Source: Xanthomonas fragariae
GTDB taxonomy: Bacteria > Pseudomonadota > Gammaproteobacteria > Xanthomonadales > Xanthomonadaceae
DNA: 64,000 nucleotides
Direction of reading: 5' to 3'
Assembly (NCBI RefSeq): GCF_900183975.1
Contig: NZ_LT853882.1
Coordinates: 799,501-863,500 of the forward strand
The notes beneath the pieces were generated by a model. It ran no database searches and had not been told where the DNA came from. It was given only the letters and a program-made list of their open reading frames with translations. How positions within the stretch are numbered: position 1 is the first letter of the stretch; each line of letters starts with the position of its first letter. This document shows positions 40,117-48,960 of the stretch, piece by piece. The translations under genes were made by a program, and so were the position numbers.

Positions 40117-41495
40117 CGGCTTCTCCGCAACGTCAGGGCATCTTTGCTTCCTGGCGGACCGGGTTGGCTGTACTGCACCTGCAGTCATGGGTGCGACAGC
40201 AGCCTTGGCTGAAGCGTATCTATCGGTTGTTTCCGCACAGTTTGCGCGATCGCGTATCCGCAGTTCTGTCTGCCAGGTCTGTAGTCCAGACGCGCTTTCA
40301 GCGGACAGCGGCTTGGGAACAAGCCAAGAAAGAAGGCGACGTGTTTTTGCGGATCGGGAACGAGAGCGTCCCGCCCACGTTAGGTGCTTCAGTGGGAATA
40401 AATATCCTCGGTTATATTCGCGGCGAATTCGGGTTGGCAGAAAGTGCCAGGATGTATGCGCGTGCGCTCATCAATGCGGGGGTTCCGGTGTCGTTGTATG
40501 ACCTGGATATGGGGCTGCCACACTCCTGGCAGGACCGGAGCATGGATGGCTTTATCGATCAGCGCATGCCGCATCGGGTCACCGTCGTCTTCGTGAATCC
40601 TGACCACCTGGAGGCCGCGTTAGAGCATGTCGGTCGCGCATGCATGGAAGGGCATTATGTGATCGCCTGTTGGTTCTGGGAACTTGAAGTGATCCCCCGG
40701 AGCTGGCTAAGCGCCATCGAGCTCGTGGACGAGATCATGGTCGCCTCACAGTTCATCGAAAACGCCTTTCGTCGCATTACAGATAAGCCGATTATGCGGC
40801 TGCCCCTACCATTGTCGGACCGGCGTGATAGTGGCCTGCAGAGGCATGACTTCGGGCTGGATCCGGACAATTTCATTTTTCTTTTCACTTTCGACTTTCA
40901 TTCGTTCGTTAACAGGAAGAATCCCCAAGCCGTTGTACACGCGTTTCAACAAGCGTTCCCGAACGGTTGTGAGAACGTCGGTCTCGTTTTGAAGTCAAGC
41001 AACGGCCATATGTATCCTGAGCAGATGCGTGAGCTCCTCACACTTGTGGTGGGGGATTCCCGGATCCTGCTACGCGACGAGGTGATCGAAAAAATGCATG
41101 TCCGTGCACTTCAGCGATGCTGCGATGTATATGTTTCGCTTCACCGTGCTGAGGGCTTCGGACTAGGGCTGGCCGAGTGCATGTCGCTGGGTAAACCTGT
41201 AATCGCGACCGGATGGTCGGGCAACATGGAATTCATGACCGAGAGCAACTGCTGTCTTGTAGATTACGATCTGGTCCCCGTTGCAGGGGGGTATCCCGAT
41301 TCTGATGGTGCTTACTGGGCCGAGCCGCGAGTTGCCAGTGCGGCTGATGCAATGCGTCTGCTTGCAAATGATCCTGAGCGCGCGCGGGCGCTCGGCGTGG
41401 TGGCAAGGGACAACATCTGCTTGCAACTTTCACCGAGCGGCGCGGCGCGGCGCCTGTTGGCGAGGGTTGCGGAAGTAACCGAGGCGATGAACTGA
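40113..41495 (+). CDS. Glycosyltransferase, GT4 family
   Basis: Predicted to add sugars to the growing O-antigen on the cytoplasmic face of the inner membrane. The product is 460 residues. After a basic, poorly conserved N-terminus come VGINILGYIRGEFGLAESARMYARAL (a GT4 donor/acceptor N-domain with the glycine loop), FLFTFDFHSFVNRKNP, and the C-domain motif RAEGFGLGLAECMSLGKPVIAT carrying the E-x7-E pair. The type resembles mannosyl/rhamnosyl transferases of ABC-exported O-antigens. ATG 40113 overlaps the metB stop. It is the first gene of the O-antigen operon. Confidence 0.87.
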   Translation: MTASPQRQGIFASWRTGLAVLHLQSWVRQQPWLKRIYRLFPHSLRDRVSAVLSARSVVQTRFQRTAAWEQAKKEGDVFLRIGNESVPPTLGASVGINILGYIRGEFGLAESARMYARALINAGVPVSLYDLDMGLPHSWQDRSMDGFIDQRMPHRVTVVFVNPDHLEAALEHVGRACMEGHYVIACWFWELEVIPRSWLSAIELVDEIMVASQFIENAFRRITDKPIMRLPLPLSDRRDSGLQRHDFGLDPDNFIFLFTFDFHSFVNRKNPQAVVHAFQQAFPNGCENVGLVLKSSNGHMYPEQMRELLTLVVGDSRILLRDEVIEKMHVRALQRCCDVYVSLHRAEGFGLGLAECMSLGKPVIATGWSGNMEFMTESNCCLVDYDLVPVAGGYPDSDGAYWAEPRVASAADAMRLLANDPERARALGVVARDNICLQLSPSGAARRLLARVAEVTEAMN

Positions 41496-41587
41496 CCGCA
41501 CAGGCGACGTCGTGGCCTCGTCCAGGCACGCAGCGATTGGCGTACAACCGCTCAACAAAATAGTAAATAATTTCAGAGGTAGCAACG

Positions 41588-42379
41588 TTGGACATGATCC
41601 GGTCCGTATGGACCTTCCGTTACTTCATCCTGTCATCAATCAGGAACGACCTGCGTCTCCGTTTTGTACGGAGCAAGCTGGGCGCATTGTGGATGATCAT
41701 CCATCCGCTCATGCAGGTACTTATCTTTGCGACGATCCTCTCTGAGGTTTTGGCGGCGAAGCTGCCCGGTGTCAATAACAAGTTTGCTTACGCACTGTAC
41801 CTGATGGCCGGAACACTTTGCTGGACTCTGTTTGCCGAATGCATCGGGAAATGCGCCTCGTTGTTCGTGGATAACGGCAATCTCATGAAGAAGCAGGCTT
41901 TCCCGCGCATCTGTCTTCCGCTCATTGCCGGTGGCACCGTTCTGGTAAACAACCTTCTGCTGTTCTTGGCAATCTTCATCGTCTTCGCCGTGTTGGGTCA
42001 CACCTTGGGCCCGGTGGCAAGCTGGCTGCCGTTATTGATGCTTCTGACGCTTGCATTCGCCATGTCGATAGGTCTGCTGCTGGGGGTCTTCAATGTTTTC
42101 GTACGCGACATCGGGCAGGTTGTGCCAGTCGTTCTGCAGGCTCTGTTCTGGTTGACTCCTGTCGTCTATACCATCGATATCCTCCCAAAGCAGACGCAGG
42201 AGCTATTCAAGCTCAACCCATTGTTTCCGCTTGTCAGCGCGTATCAGGGGGTTCTGCTCTACGGGCGTTCTCCTGAGTGGATTGATCTTGTGCCTTTGAT
42301 GGTGGCGACGGTCGTGCTAGGTGCTATGTCGCTGGTCGTTTTCCGCCGTGCAAGCGCAGAAATGGTGGATGCACTATGA
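41588..42379 (+). CDS. wzm: O-antigen ABC transporter permease Wzm
   Basis: The membrane half of the ABC exporter that moves finished undecaprenyl-linked O-antigen to the periplasm. The product is 263 residues with six hydrophobic segments (about 33-53, 66-84, 107-130, 141-163, 170-190 and 230-252) and the ABC2 signature (RSKLGALWMIIHPLMQVLIFATILS; LNPLFPLVSAYQGVLLYGRSPEW). The start is probably TTG 41588, which has GAGG 8 bases upstream; ATG 41594 is two codons further. Wzt overlaps its end by 4 bp. Confidence 0.93.
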   Translation: MDMIRSVWTFRYFILSSIRNDLRLRFVRSKLGALWMIIHPLMQVLIFATILSEVLAAKLPGVNNKFAYALYLMAGTLCWTLFAECIGKCASLFVDNGNLMKKQAFPRICLPLIAGGTVLVNNLLLFLAIFIVFAVLGHTLGPVASWLPLLMLLTLAFAMSIGLLLGVFNVFVRDIGQVVPVVLQALFWLTPVVYTIDILPKQTQELFKLNPLFPLVSAYQGVLLYGRSPEWIDLVPLMVATVVLGAMSLVVFRRASAEMVDAL

Positions 42380-43662
42380 GCGCAATGCTGATAGTCGAAG
42401 GACTGGGAAAATCCTACCGTGTCTGGGGGAGCGAATGGCTGCGTGCCGCCAGTTGGTTCGGTGTGCAGGTCAAGCCACGGGAGGAGCATTGGGTTCTGAG
42501 AAATGTCGGGTTTTCGATTGCTCCTGGCGAGTCGATCGGGATTATGGGGCGCAATGGTGCTGGCAAGAGTACGCTGCTCAAGTTGATCACGGGAACTTCC
42601 CAACCTACCGAAGGACGAATCGTTCGTCGCGGGCGTATTGCCGCGATCCTGGAACTCGGTATGGGGTTCAATCCTGAGCTCAGTGGCCGGGAAAATGCAC
42701 GCCACTCCGCGGGTCTGATGGGATACGCGCGCGATCAGATCGATGCAGTACTGCCGCAGATCCAGGATTTCGCTGAAATCGGAGAGTACTTTGACGAACC
42801 GGTGCGGACGTATTCCAGCGGTATGCAGGTGCGTGTCGCTTTTGCGGTCGCTACTGCTTTTCGCCCCGACATTCTGATTGTCGACGAGGCATTGTCGGTA
42901 GGTGATGCTTATTTCCAGGCCAAGTGTTTCAAACGCATCCAGTCATTTAAGGATGAGGGCACGACGCTTATCCTCGTTAGCCATTCGGCTGGGGATATCG
43001 TCAAGCATTGCGATCGCGCGATTTTAATCAAGGAGGGTCGAGTTTATGCCGACGGGCCCTCTCGCGATGTATCCAACCTCTATCTGGACGAGCTGTTCGG
43101 CCAGAAGCCTGCTTCACTCCAAGCCGATACCAATGACGCGACGCGAGCCATGGCCGACGGTAGCGAGGATGTCTTTCACACCCGGCCGTACTACAACGTA
43201 AACGAGCACCGTTGGGGACACGGCGGGGCGAGGATCCTCGATTACGTGGTTGTCAGCGAGGGGCAGGAGTTCCCACCACGTTTGGAAAGCGGCTCAAGGA
43301 CGGCGTTTTATGTGAAGATCGCGTTTGATCAAGATTTCGACAATGTTGTTCCAGGCTTTCTCGTAAAGACGATCGAAGGATTGTTTTTGTATGGGACCAA
43401 CTCTTTCCTGTCCAGCGAGGGCAGGGTAGGCATGTCAGTCAGGGCTGGCGAAGTGATCGTCTGCAAGTTCACCATGCCGCTAGACCTGAATGAAGCGAAC
43501 TATCTGGTGTCGCTTGGCGTGTCCAGTGGCGACCCGCTGACCGAATTGAAGCCATTGGATAGACGGTATGACTCCATCGTTCTTGATGTCGCCAGAGGCA
43601 TGTTGTTCTGGGGAATGATGGACCTCAAGGCCGATTTCGAGATCGTGGAGGCATCTAAGTGA
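42376..43662 (+). CDS. wzt: O-antigen ABC transporter ATPase Wzt with C-terminal glycan-binding domain
   Basis: The product is 428 residues. ATPase domain (about 1-245): Walker A GRNGAGKSTLLK, signature YSSGMQVRVAFA, Walker B ILIVDEALSVGD and the H-loop LVSHSAGD. The extra region (about 260-428: WGHGGARILDYVVVSEGQEFP...GEVIVCKFTMPLDLNEANYLVSLGV) matches the Wzt carbohydrate-binding beta-sandwich found where export requires a modified non-reducing end. That agrees with the WbdD-like capping enzyme encoded next. A 4-bp overlap couples it to wzm. Confidence 0.94.
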   Translation: MSAMLIVEGLGKSYRVWGSEWLRAASWFGVQVKPREEHWVLRNVGFSIAPGESIGIMGRNGAGKSTLLKLITGTSQPTEGRIVRRGRIAAILELGMGFNPELSGRENARHSAGLMGYARDQIDAVLPQIQDFAEIGEYFDEPVRTYSSGMQVRVAFAVATAFRPDILIVDEALSVGDAYFQAKCFKRIQSFKDEGTTLILVSHSAGDIVKHCDRAILIKEGRVYADGPSRDVSNLYLDELFGQKPASLQADTNDATRAMADGSEDVFHTRPYYNVNEHRWGHGGARILDYVVVSEGQEFPPRLESGSRTAFYVKIAFDQDFDNVVPGFLVKTIEGLFLYGTNSFLSSEGRVGMSVRAGEVIVCKFTMPLDLNEANYLVSLGVSSGDPLTELKPLDRRYDSIVLDVARGMLFWGMMDLKADFEIVEASK

Positions 43663-43702
43663 GCCTCTGGCGTTCTCATATCAACTCAGAGACCAGAGAG
43701 TC

Positions 43703-46075
43703 ATGACCGAATCAGAAAGTATCAGCGCGTTGGTGACGGCGCTGCCGGAAAAGTATCAGCCGATCTTTGGGCACCCAGAGCTTTCGGAGGGTAGCTCGAG
43801 GGGGTGCGAAGACCGGCTTACCCTGATTGCACAGTGCGCGAAGCGGATGCAGGATGCGCTCGGACGCCCACTCCGCGTGCTTGACCTCGGCTGTGCACAG
43901 GGCTTTTTCTCCTTGAGTTTGGCGGCGGATGGTCACCGGGTCCATGGTGTGGATTTCCTTGATCGGAACATTGCGCTGTGCCAGGCGCTCGTTCGCGACA
44001 ACTCTGCACTTGAAGCCACCTTCGAACACGCAACGGTTGAGGAAGTGATCGAGCGGCTAGAAGACAGGGCATACGACCTGGTGCTGGGCCTGAGCGTGTT
44101 CCATCACCTCGTGCATGCCCAAGGCATTGCACGCGTCAACGGGCTGTGCCAGAAGCTTGCTGATTCCACCGAAGCGGGCATCTTCGAGATGGCCTTGCGC
44201 GAGGAGCCGCTCTATTGGGCCGGTTCTCTACCGAGCGAGCCAGCGGAACTGTTGGCAGGCTATGCCTTTACCCGGCTTTTGTCGCGCCAGACGACCCACC
44301 TGTCGGCGATCGCGCGGCCGCTGTACTTTGCGAGTAGCAGGTTCTGGTACGTGGACGAGGTCGTCGGGAAATTCGATTCCTGGTCGTCGGAGTCGCATGC
44401 CCATGGCATGGGCACTCACCAATACAGCAGGCGGTATTACTTCGGTGGCGGCGTCTTCGTGAAAAAGATGACGCTCGGTATGGGCGACCGCGCGCAGATC
44501 AATTTCAAAGAGTTCCGCAATGAGGTCGATTTCCTCCGAAACCCTCCCGATGGTTACGGCGCTCCTCGGCTGATCGCAGCGCTGGACGACCGCTTCGACC
44601 TTTTCCTGGCCAGGGAGATGATGAAAGGCCGCTTGCTTTCGGAGCTGATCGACGATGAGACGCTCTACGATGCCGACCGGGTCGTATCGGAGCTGTTGGA
44701 TCAGCTAGTGGCGCTTGAGCGCGCACGGCTATATCACAACGATGTGCGCTGCTGGAACGTGCTCATGACCCAAGACGGGCATGCCGTGCTGATTGATTAC
44801 GGTGCCATTTCCCCCGAGGCTACAGATAGTTCCTGGCTGGACGATCCGCTGCTGGCTTTCCTGATTACCGTGAAGGAGATTCTCGAACGCCGCATCGTGC
44901 CTACCAGCCCGAGCCGCGAACCGGCGCTGGATCTGATGTCGCTGCCTTTCCGATATCGGAATGCATTCGTTCGCTTGTTTGGGCGGGCACGGGCGCGCTG
45001 GACCTTTCAGGAACTGCAGGACAATCTGGCGTCGCCGGAGCCGGTGTCCGATGAAGTGCCGGAGTGGATGTCGATCTATCAGTACCTGCAGCAATCCCTG
45101 CGCACCTACAGCGGGCATGTGCGTGCGTTGTACATGCAGAGTGAACACGAACACGCTGCATTGATGGCAAGCGAGTCTTCGCTGGCGCGCGTCCGCGACG
45201 ATGCGCAACAGGGTCAGGAAAAGTTTGTCGCGCTTCAGCTCGAGCTCGAGATGGCGGCTAACCGTTACCACGATCTGGAGGAAAATAGCCGTCGTATGGC
45301 GGAGTGGTCCAAAGAGCTCGAAGAGCACGCGAAGGATTTGGAACAAAGCGCCCGCCAGCTGAGTGAGCAGGCAGCGACACTGGAGGCCCGGGCTGTTGAG
45401 GCCGAGGCGAGCAGGAACGGGTTCCGCGAACAGGCCGCCGAACTCCAAGCGCGCGCCGCCAAGTTCGAGGCCAACAACCTGCAGCTGTCCGACCGCATCG
45501 CCGAGCTTGAGATTGAGCTGGAAGAACGACAGCGCGCTTGCGAGCTTGCAGAGTTGTTGGCGGCCAATGTCGGCAGACTGACTGCAGAGCGAGACCAGTT
45601 GCAGGAAGAAATAGCTCAAAAGCAGCTGTCCAATGGACGCTTGGAAGCCGACATTGCGGAGCTTCAATCCACTGTCGCCTCCCTCCTGCAGCGGATCGAG
45701 CGTTTCGAAACATCAGGCGAACACGACCGGCGTCGACTGAAGGAGCTGCAGGCAAATCTGTCGCAGCGCAATCAGGACGTGGAAACGGCGCGCGCCCGGG
45801 TCCGCGAGCTTGAGTACTCCGTCAGTGCGCTAGAGGAGCTCATTGCCGAGTTCTATACCAGCCGGTCTTGGCGCGTCACCGCGCCGCTCAGATGGGTTAC
45901 CACCAAGGTTCTCAGGCGTGATAATCCTTCGGCACAGATAGTGCCAAGAAAGACGGAACCGGCCAATGCCATCGTTTATGGCGGAGACTTGCCAAGTCCT
46001 GCCGAGGCGGCGCTGGAGAAGCGGCTGGCCGCGCTCGACCAAATTGGGCGCCGAGTAAGGAAACCCGAGCAGTAA
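43703..46075 (+). CDS. WbdD-like O-antigen chain terminator: methyltransferase + kinase + coiled coil
   Basis: The product is 790 residues. A SAM methyltransferase comes first (VLDLGCAQGFF at 59-69, HGVDF, GLSVFHHLVHA). A protein-kinase-like domain follows (catalytic loop HNDVRCWN at 345-352, IDYG at 364-367). Then a long heptad-rich coiled coil (about 485-715) and a basic C-terminus (FYTSRSWRVTAPLRWVTTKVLRR). This is the layout of WbdD of E. coli O8/O9a, which caps the non-reducing end with methyl or phospho-methyl groups, while its coiled coil acts as a ruler of chain length. Placement after wzm-wzt fits. Both catalytic domains look intact. Capping chemistry and chain length are inferences. 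Confidence 0.88.
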   Translation: MTESESISALVTALPEKYQPIFGHPELSEGSSRGCEDRLTLIAQCAKRMQDALGRPLRVLDLGCAQGFFSLSLAADGHRVHGVDFLDRNIALCQALVRDNSALEATFEHATVEEVIERLEDRAYDLVLGLSVFHHLVHAQGIARVNGLCQKLADSTEAGIFEMALREEPLYWAGSLPSEPAELLAGYAFTRLLSRQTTHLSAIARPLYFASSRFWYVDEVVGKFDSWSSESHAHGMGTHQYSRRYYFGGGVFVKKMTLGMGDRAQINFKEFRNEVDFLRNPPDGYGAPRLIAALDDRFDLFLAREMMKGRLLSELIDDETLYDADRVVSELLDQLVALERARLYHNDVRCWNVLMTQDGHAVLIDYGAISPEATDSSWLDDPLLAFLITVKEILERRIVPTSPSREPALDLMSLPFRYRNAFVRLFGRARARWTFQELQDNLASPEPVSDEVPEWMSIYQYLQQSLRTYSGHVRALYMQSEHEHAALMASESSLARVRDDAQQGQEKFVALQLELEMAANRYHDLEENSRRMAEWSKELEEHAKDLEQSARQLSEQAATLEARAVEAEASRNGFREQAAELQARAAKFEANNLQLSDRIAELEIELEERQRACELAELLAANVGRLTAERDQLQEEIAQKQLSNGRLEADIAELQSTVASLLQRIERFETSGEHDRRRLKELQANLSQRNQDVETARARVRELEYSVSALEELIAEFYTSRSWRVTAPLRWVTTKVLRRDNPSAQIVPRKTEPANAIVYGGDLPSPAEAALEKRLAALDQIGRRVRKPEQ

Positions 46076-46126
46076 TTGACGGAAGTCTTCGCAGCGGCAA
46101 GGGCAATATCGAAAGGGGACTCAGTT

Positions 46127-47188
46127 TTGAAAAGAATTATCGTACTCGGCGCGCAGGTGCCGTTTGTTCGCGGAGGCGCCGAGCTCCTCAATGAAGAGTT
46201 GGTGCGGCAGATCAATCTGTGGGGCATGCAGCGCCACGTCGTCGCTGAACTGGTGCAACTGCCCTACAAGTGGTATCCGGAAACCGAGATCCTCTCCGCG
46301 ATGCTTTCCTGGCGACTGCTGGACCTCAACGAGAGCAACGGACAGAAGATTGACCTGTGCATCTGCACCAAGTTTCCAACGTACGCGGCGTCGCATGCCA
46401 ACAAAACGCTGTGGCTTGTGCACCAGCACAGGGTGCTTTACGACCTCGCGCACACGCGCTTCGATCAGCCCTATCTGAGCAGCAGGGAGTCTGCTGTGCG
46501 CGATGCATTGCGTGTGTCGGATAAGGACATGCTGTCCGACATCCACTCGCGTTTCACAATTTCTCAGACAGTTACTGACCGGCTGACGCAGTATTGCGGC
46601 CTATCTTCGGAAGTGCTCTATCCGCCATCCAAGCTGGCGCCGCACATCAAGTCGGGCGAGTACGGGGATTTCGTGCTGTGCATCGGTCGTCTTGAATCGA
46701 TCAAGCGGCCGGACCTGTTGATTCAGGCAGCCCAGCACGTACCGCATGCGAAGGTTGTCATCGCCGGAACCGGCGCAAGCGACTACGCACGCTCGCTGGC
46801 GCCGCTAGTGCGCGAGCTGGGCCTGGAAAAAAGGGTCGAGCTGGCTGGTTTCATCGAAGATGCCCGCTTGCTTGAGCTGATCGCCAATTGTCGCGCAGTG
46901 TTCTACTCGCCGGTCGACGAGGACTATGGCTTCGCGACTCTCGAGAGTTTCGCCGCGCATAAGCCGGTCATCACCGTCGATGACAGCGGCGAAGTGTGCC
47001 GTATCGTGCGGTCCACCGGCAGCGGCTGGGTGACCGGTCCGACCCCGGAGGCCATCGCCGAGAGCCTGTTGGACTGCTATGCCAAGACGCCCGCGCAGCT
47101 TCGCATGTTGGCTGAGGAAGGCCATCGCCTCAGCGAGACCATCACCTGGGACCGTGTGATCCGTCGCCTCGTGGAGAGCCGGCTTTGA
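46127..47188 (+). CDS. Glycosyltransferase, GT4 family
   Basis: The product is 353 residues. The N-terminal Rossmann domain opens KRIIVLGAQVPFVRGGAELLNEELV (glycine-rich acceptor loop). The C-terminal domain has FVLCIGRLESIKRPDLLIQAA and PVDEDYGFATLESFAAHKPVITV with the E-x7-E catalytic/donor motif, as in mannosyl and rhamnosyl transferases. The open frame begins at TTG 46076, but a TTG at 46127 has AGGGGA about 8 bases upstream and starts directly at the conserved strand. It is coupled to the next glycosyltransferase (TTGA overlap). Confidence 0.85.
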   Translation: MKRIIVLGAQVPFVRGGAELLNEELVRQINLWGMQRHVVAELVQLPYKWYPETEILSAMLSWRLLDLNESNGQKIDLCICTKFPTYAASHANKTLWLVHQHRVLYDLAHTRFDQPYLSSRESAVRDALRVSDKDMLSDIHSRFTISQTVTDRLTQYCGLSSEVLYPPSKLAPHIKSGEYGDFVLCIGRLESIKRPDLLIQAAQHVPHAKVVIAGTGASDYARSLAPLVRELGLEKRVELAGFIEDARLLELIANCRAVFYSPVDEDYGFATLESFAAHKPVITVDDSGEVCRIVRSTGSGWVTGPTPEAIAESLLDCYAKTPAQLRMLAEEGHRLSETITWDRVIRRLVESRL

Positions 47189-48960
47189 GTGCTCCGTTCC
47201 GAGTCGCAATGGTCGGTCCCCAGCCGCCCGACCGGTCCGGCATTGCGGAGTACGCGGCTGGCCTAGTCGATATGTTGCGTGATTGTGGCTTGTCGGTTGA
47301 TACAGTCACCGCCGCGGATGTCGAGCAGCAAGGCGCATCGCAGATCGTTGCCAGCCTCCGCACGGCGGATGCGGTCGTCTATCAAATGGGAAACCATCCG
47401 ACGTTCCACGGCTGGATGCTGCCACTCATGGCTGCCGTGCCGGGCATCGTGCATTTGCATGATCTGGTGCTTCACCAGATGGCGGCTGGCGTGTTGAGCG
47501 ATGCGGGTCGACTGGACAGCGCCAATTACGCCGGCTTGCTGGAAAAGTGGCATTCAACCTCACAGGTCAGAGCTGCAACGGTGGCCCTTCGTCTCGGCAC
47601 GCCGATATGGAGCCGCGACCAAGTAGTTGATTACCCGCTTCATCAGATCGCAACCCAGTATGCGACTGAAATGGTCGTGCATTCCCAGTACTCTGCGGAT
47701 CGGATAGCACGGGATTTTCCTTGGCTCCCCGTCACCGTGGTGCCCCAGCTTTATCCGCTCGTTGCACCCCATCGCGTTCGCGGCCAGCTGAATACCATCG
47801 CGCTTCTTGGCGGAGGTCAGGTGAACCGCCGCTTCGATTGGGTCGTGCAGGCGCTGGTCATGATCGACAAGGCTCTGGACGAGCCGCTCACGCTGGAGAT
47901 CGCAGGGGAAGTCGAGCCCGCGGTGGCGCGCCAGCTCGAGGCGTTAACAAGGCTGCGCAACGTACGACTGATCAACCATGGCCGTGTCGACGACGAGAAT
48001 TTCTGCAAGGTGTTCGAACGAGCCGACCTGATGATCGCCTTGCGGCAGCCCACCATGGGCGAAGCGTCTGCTGTGGTCTCCAAGGCCATGCAGGCCGGGC
48101 TTCCGACAATCGTGTCCGACCATGGCTGGTATGCCGAGCTTCCCGGCTGTGTGAAAAAGATCGCTCCCGATGGTGGCTGCGCAACCGCGTTGGCGGAACT
48201 GCTGCTGCACCTGGCGCAGTGTTCACAGTCGTATGGCCGCTGGGCGGAGGAATGTGCCGACTTGGCCGGCCGACCTTCGCTATCCCCCTTCGCGGCGGCG
48301 GAGCAGTATGCGCGGCTATTGCGCACCCATCGCGTCTTCTCCGATTTCCGCGACAGGGTGGCAGACGCGATAGCGAGCATGAGGGTGGACGCCGACTCCC
48401 CGCTCGGCAGCGAGCTGCAGCGGATCGACGTTCGCGCCGGCCTGAAGGGGGATCGCTGGGTGGATGTGGCGCTGGCAGTTCTTGACGACCAGAAGCTGGA
48501 CTCGCATGCCCGGATCACCGGCGAAACGGTCGGGCCGTATCCTTATACAGAGCCCCTGCCTGACACGGCATTCCAGGGTTCCGCGGCCGTGGTTGACGCT
48601 GATCTCAGCGTTGTGGAGGCCTCGAACGTGATTCCCTTGCGCGTTCAGCTTACCAATGAGGGGGATTTCCCCTGGCTCAGCCCGTCTGACCGCACTATCA
48701 AGCCATTTGGAATATATCTGGGCTATTTCTGGCATTCGTCCGACCCTTCGCTGGAGCTGGTCGAGCAGGCTCGTCATTTTCTGGAGGATGTAGTACGCCC
48801 GTCGTCATCCGGTATCCATGAGATGATTATCCGTACGCCTGACGTTCCCGGGGAGTATCAGCTGGAAATTGATCTGGTCCAAGAATCCGTTTGCTGGTTC
48901 AAACACAGGGGCTTTATGCCTGCGCGTGCCAGCGTGCACGTAGAGGCGGGCTCGCCATGA
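47185..48960 (+). CDS. GT4-like glycosyltransferase with C-terminal beta-sandwich-like domain
   Basis: The product is 591 residues. Residues 1-380 are GT4-like (FRVAMVGPQPPDRSGIAEYAAGLV, VHLHDLVLHQMAAG, TIALLGGGQVNRRFDWVV, LRQPTMGEASAVVSKAMQAGLPTIVS). The E-x7-E motif keeps only the first Glu. From about 450 comes an unrelated domain (VIPLRVQLTNEGDFPWLSP...GYFWHSS...TPDVPGEYQLEIDLVQESVCWF) that looks like a beta-sandwich with a V-x-L-x-N-x-G opening and an LVQE-x-V-x-W closing strand; the next gene's product has a similar region. The start is TTG overlapping the previous stop (TTGA) with GGAGA upstream. The domain may hold the nascent glycan. Confidence 0.82.
   Translation: MSAPFRVAMVGPQPPDRSGIAEYAAGLVDMLRDCGLSVDTVTAADVEQQGASQIVASLRTADAVVYQMGNHPTFHGWMLPLMAAVPGIVHLHDLVLHQMAAGVLSDAGRLDSANYAGLLEKWHSTSQVRAATVALRLGTPIWSRDQVVDYPLHQIATQYATEMVVHSQYSADRIARDFPWLPVTVVPQLYPLVAPHRVRGQLNTIALLGGGQVNRRFDWVVQALVMIDKALDEPLTLEIAGEVEPAVARQLEALTRLRNVRLINHGRVDDENFCKVFERADLMIALRQPTMGEASAVVSKAMQAGLPTIVSDHGWYAELPGCVKKIAPDGGCATALAELLLHLAQCSQSYGRWAEECADLAGRPSLSPFAAAEQYARLLRTHRVFSDFRDRVADAIASMRVDADSPLGSELQRIDVRAGLKGDRWVDVALAVLDDQKLDSHARITGETVGPYPYTEPLPDTAFQGSAAVVDADLSVVEASNVIPLRVQLTNEGDFPWLSPSDRTIKPFGIYLGYFWHSSDPSLELVEQARHFLEDVVRPSSSGIHEMIIRTPDVPGEYQLEIDLVQESVCWFKHRGFMPARASVHVEAGSP

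Noticed and set aside
38800-40188. 462-codon minus-strand ORF opposite the cystathionine gene
   Set aside because: The plus-strand PLP enzyme is certain; the antisense frame has no family features.
44729-45667. 312-codon minus-strand ORF opposite the coiled-coil gene
   Set aside because: It is produced by the repetitive Glu/Ala/Leu codons of the coiled coil read backwards.
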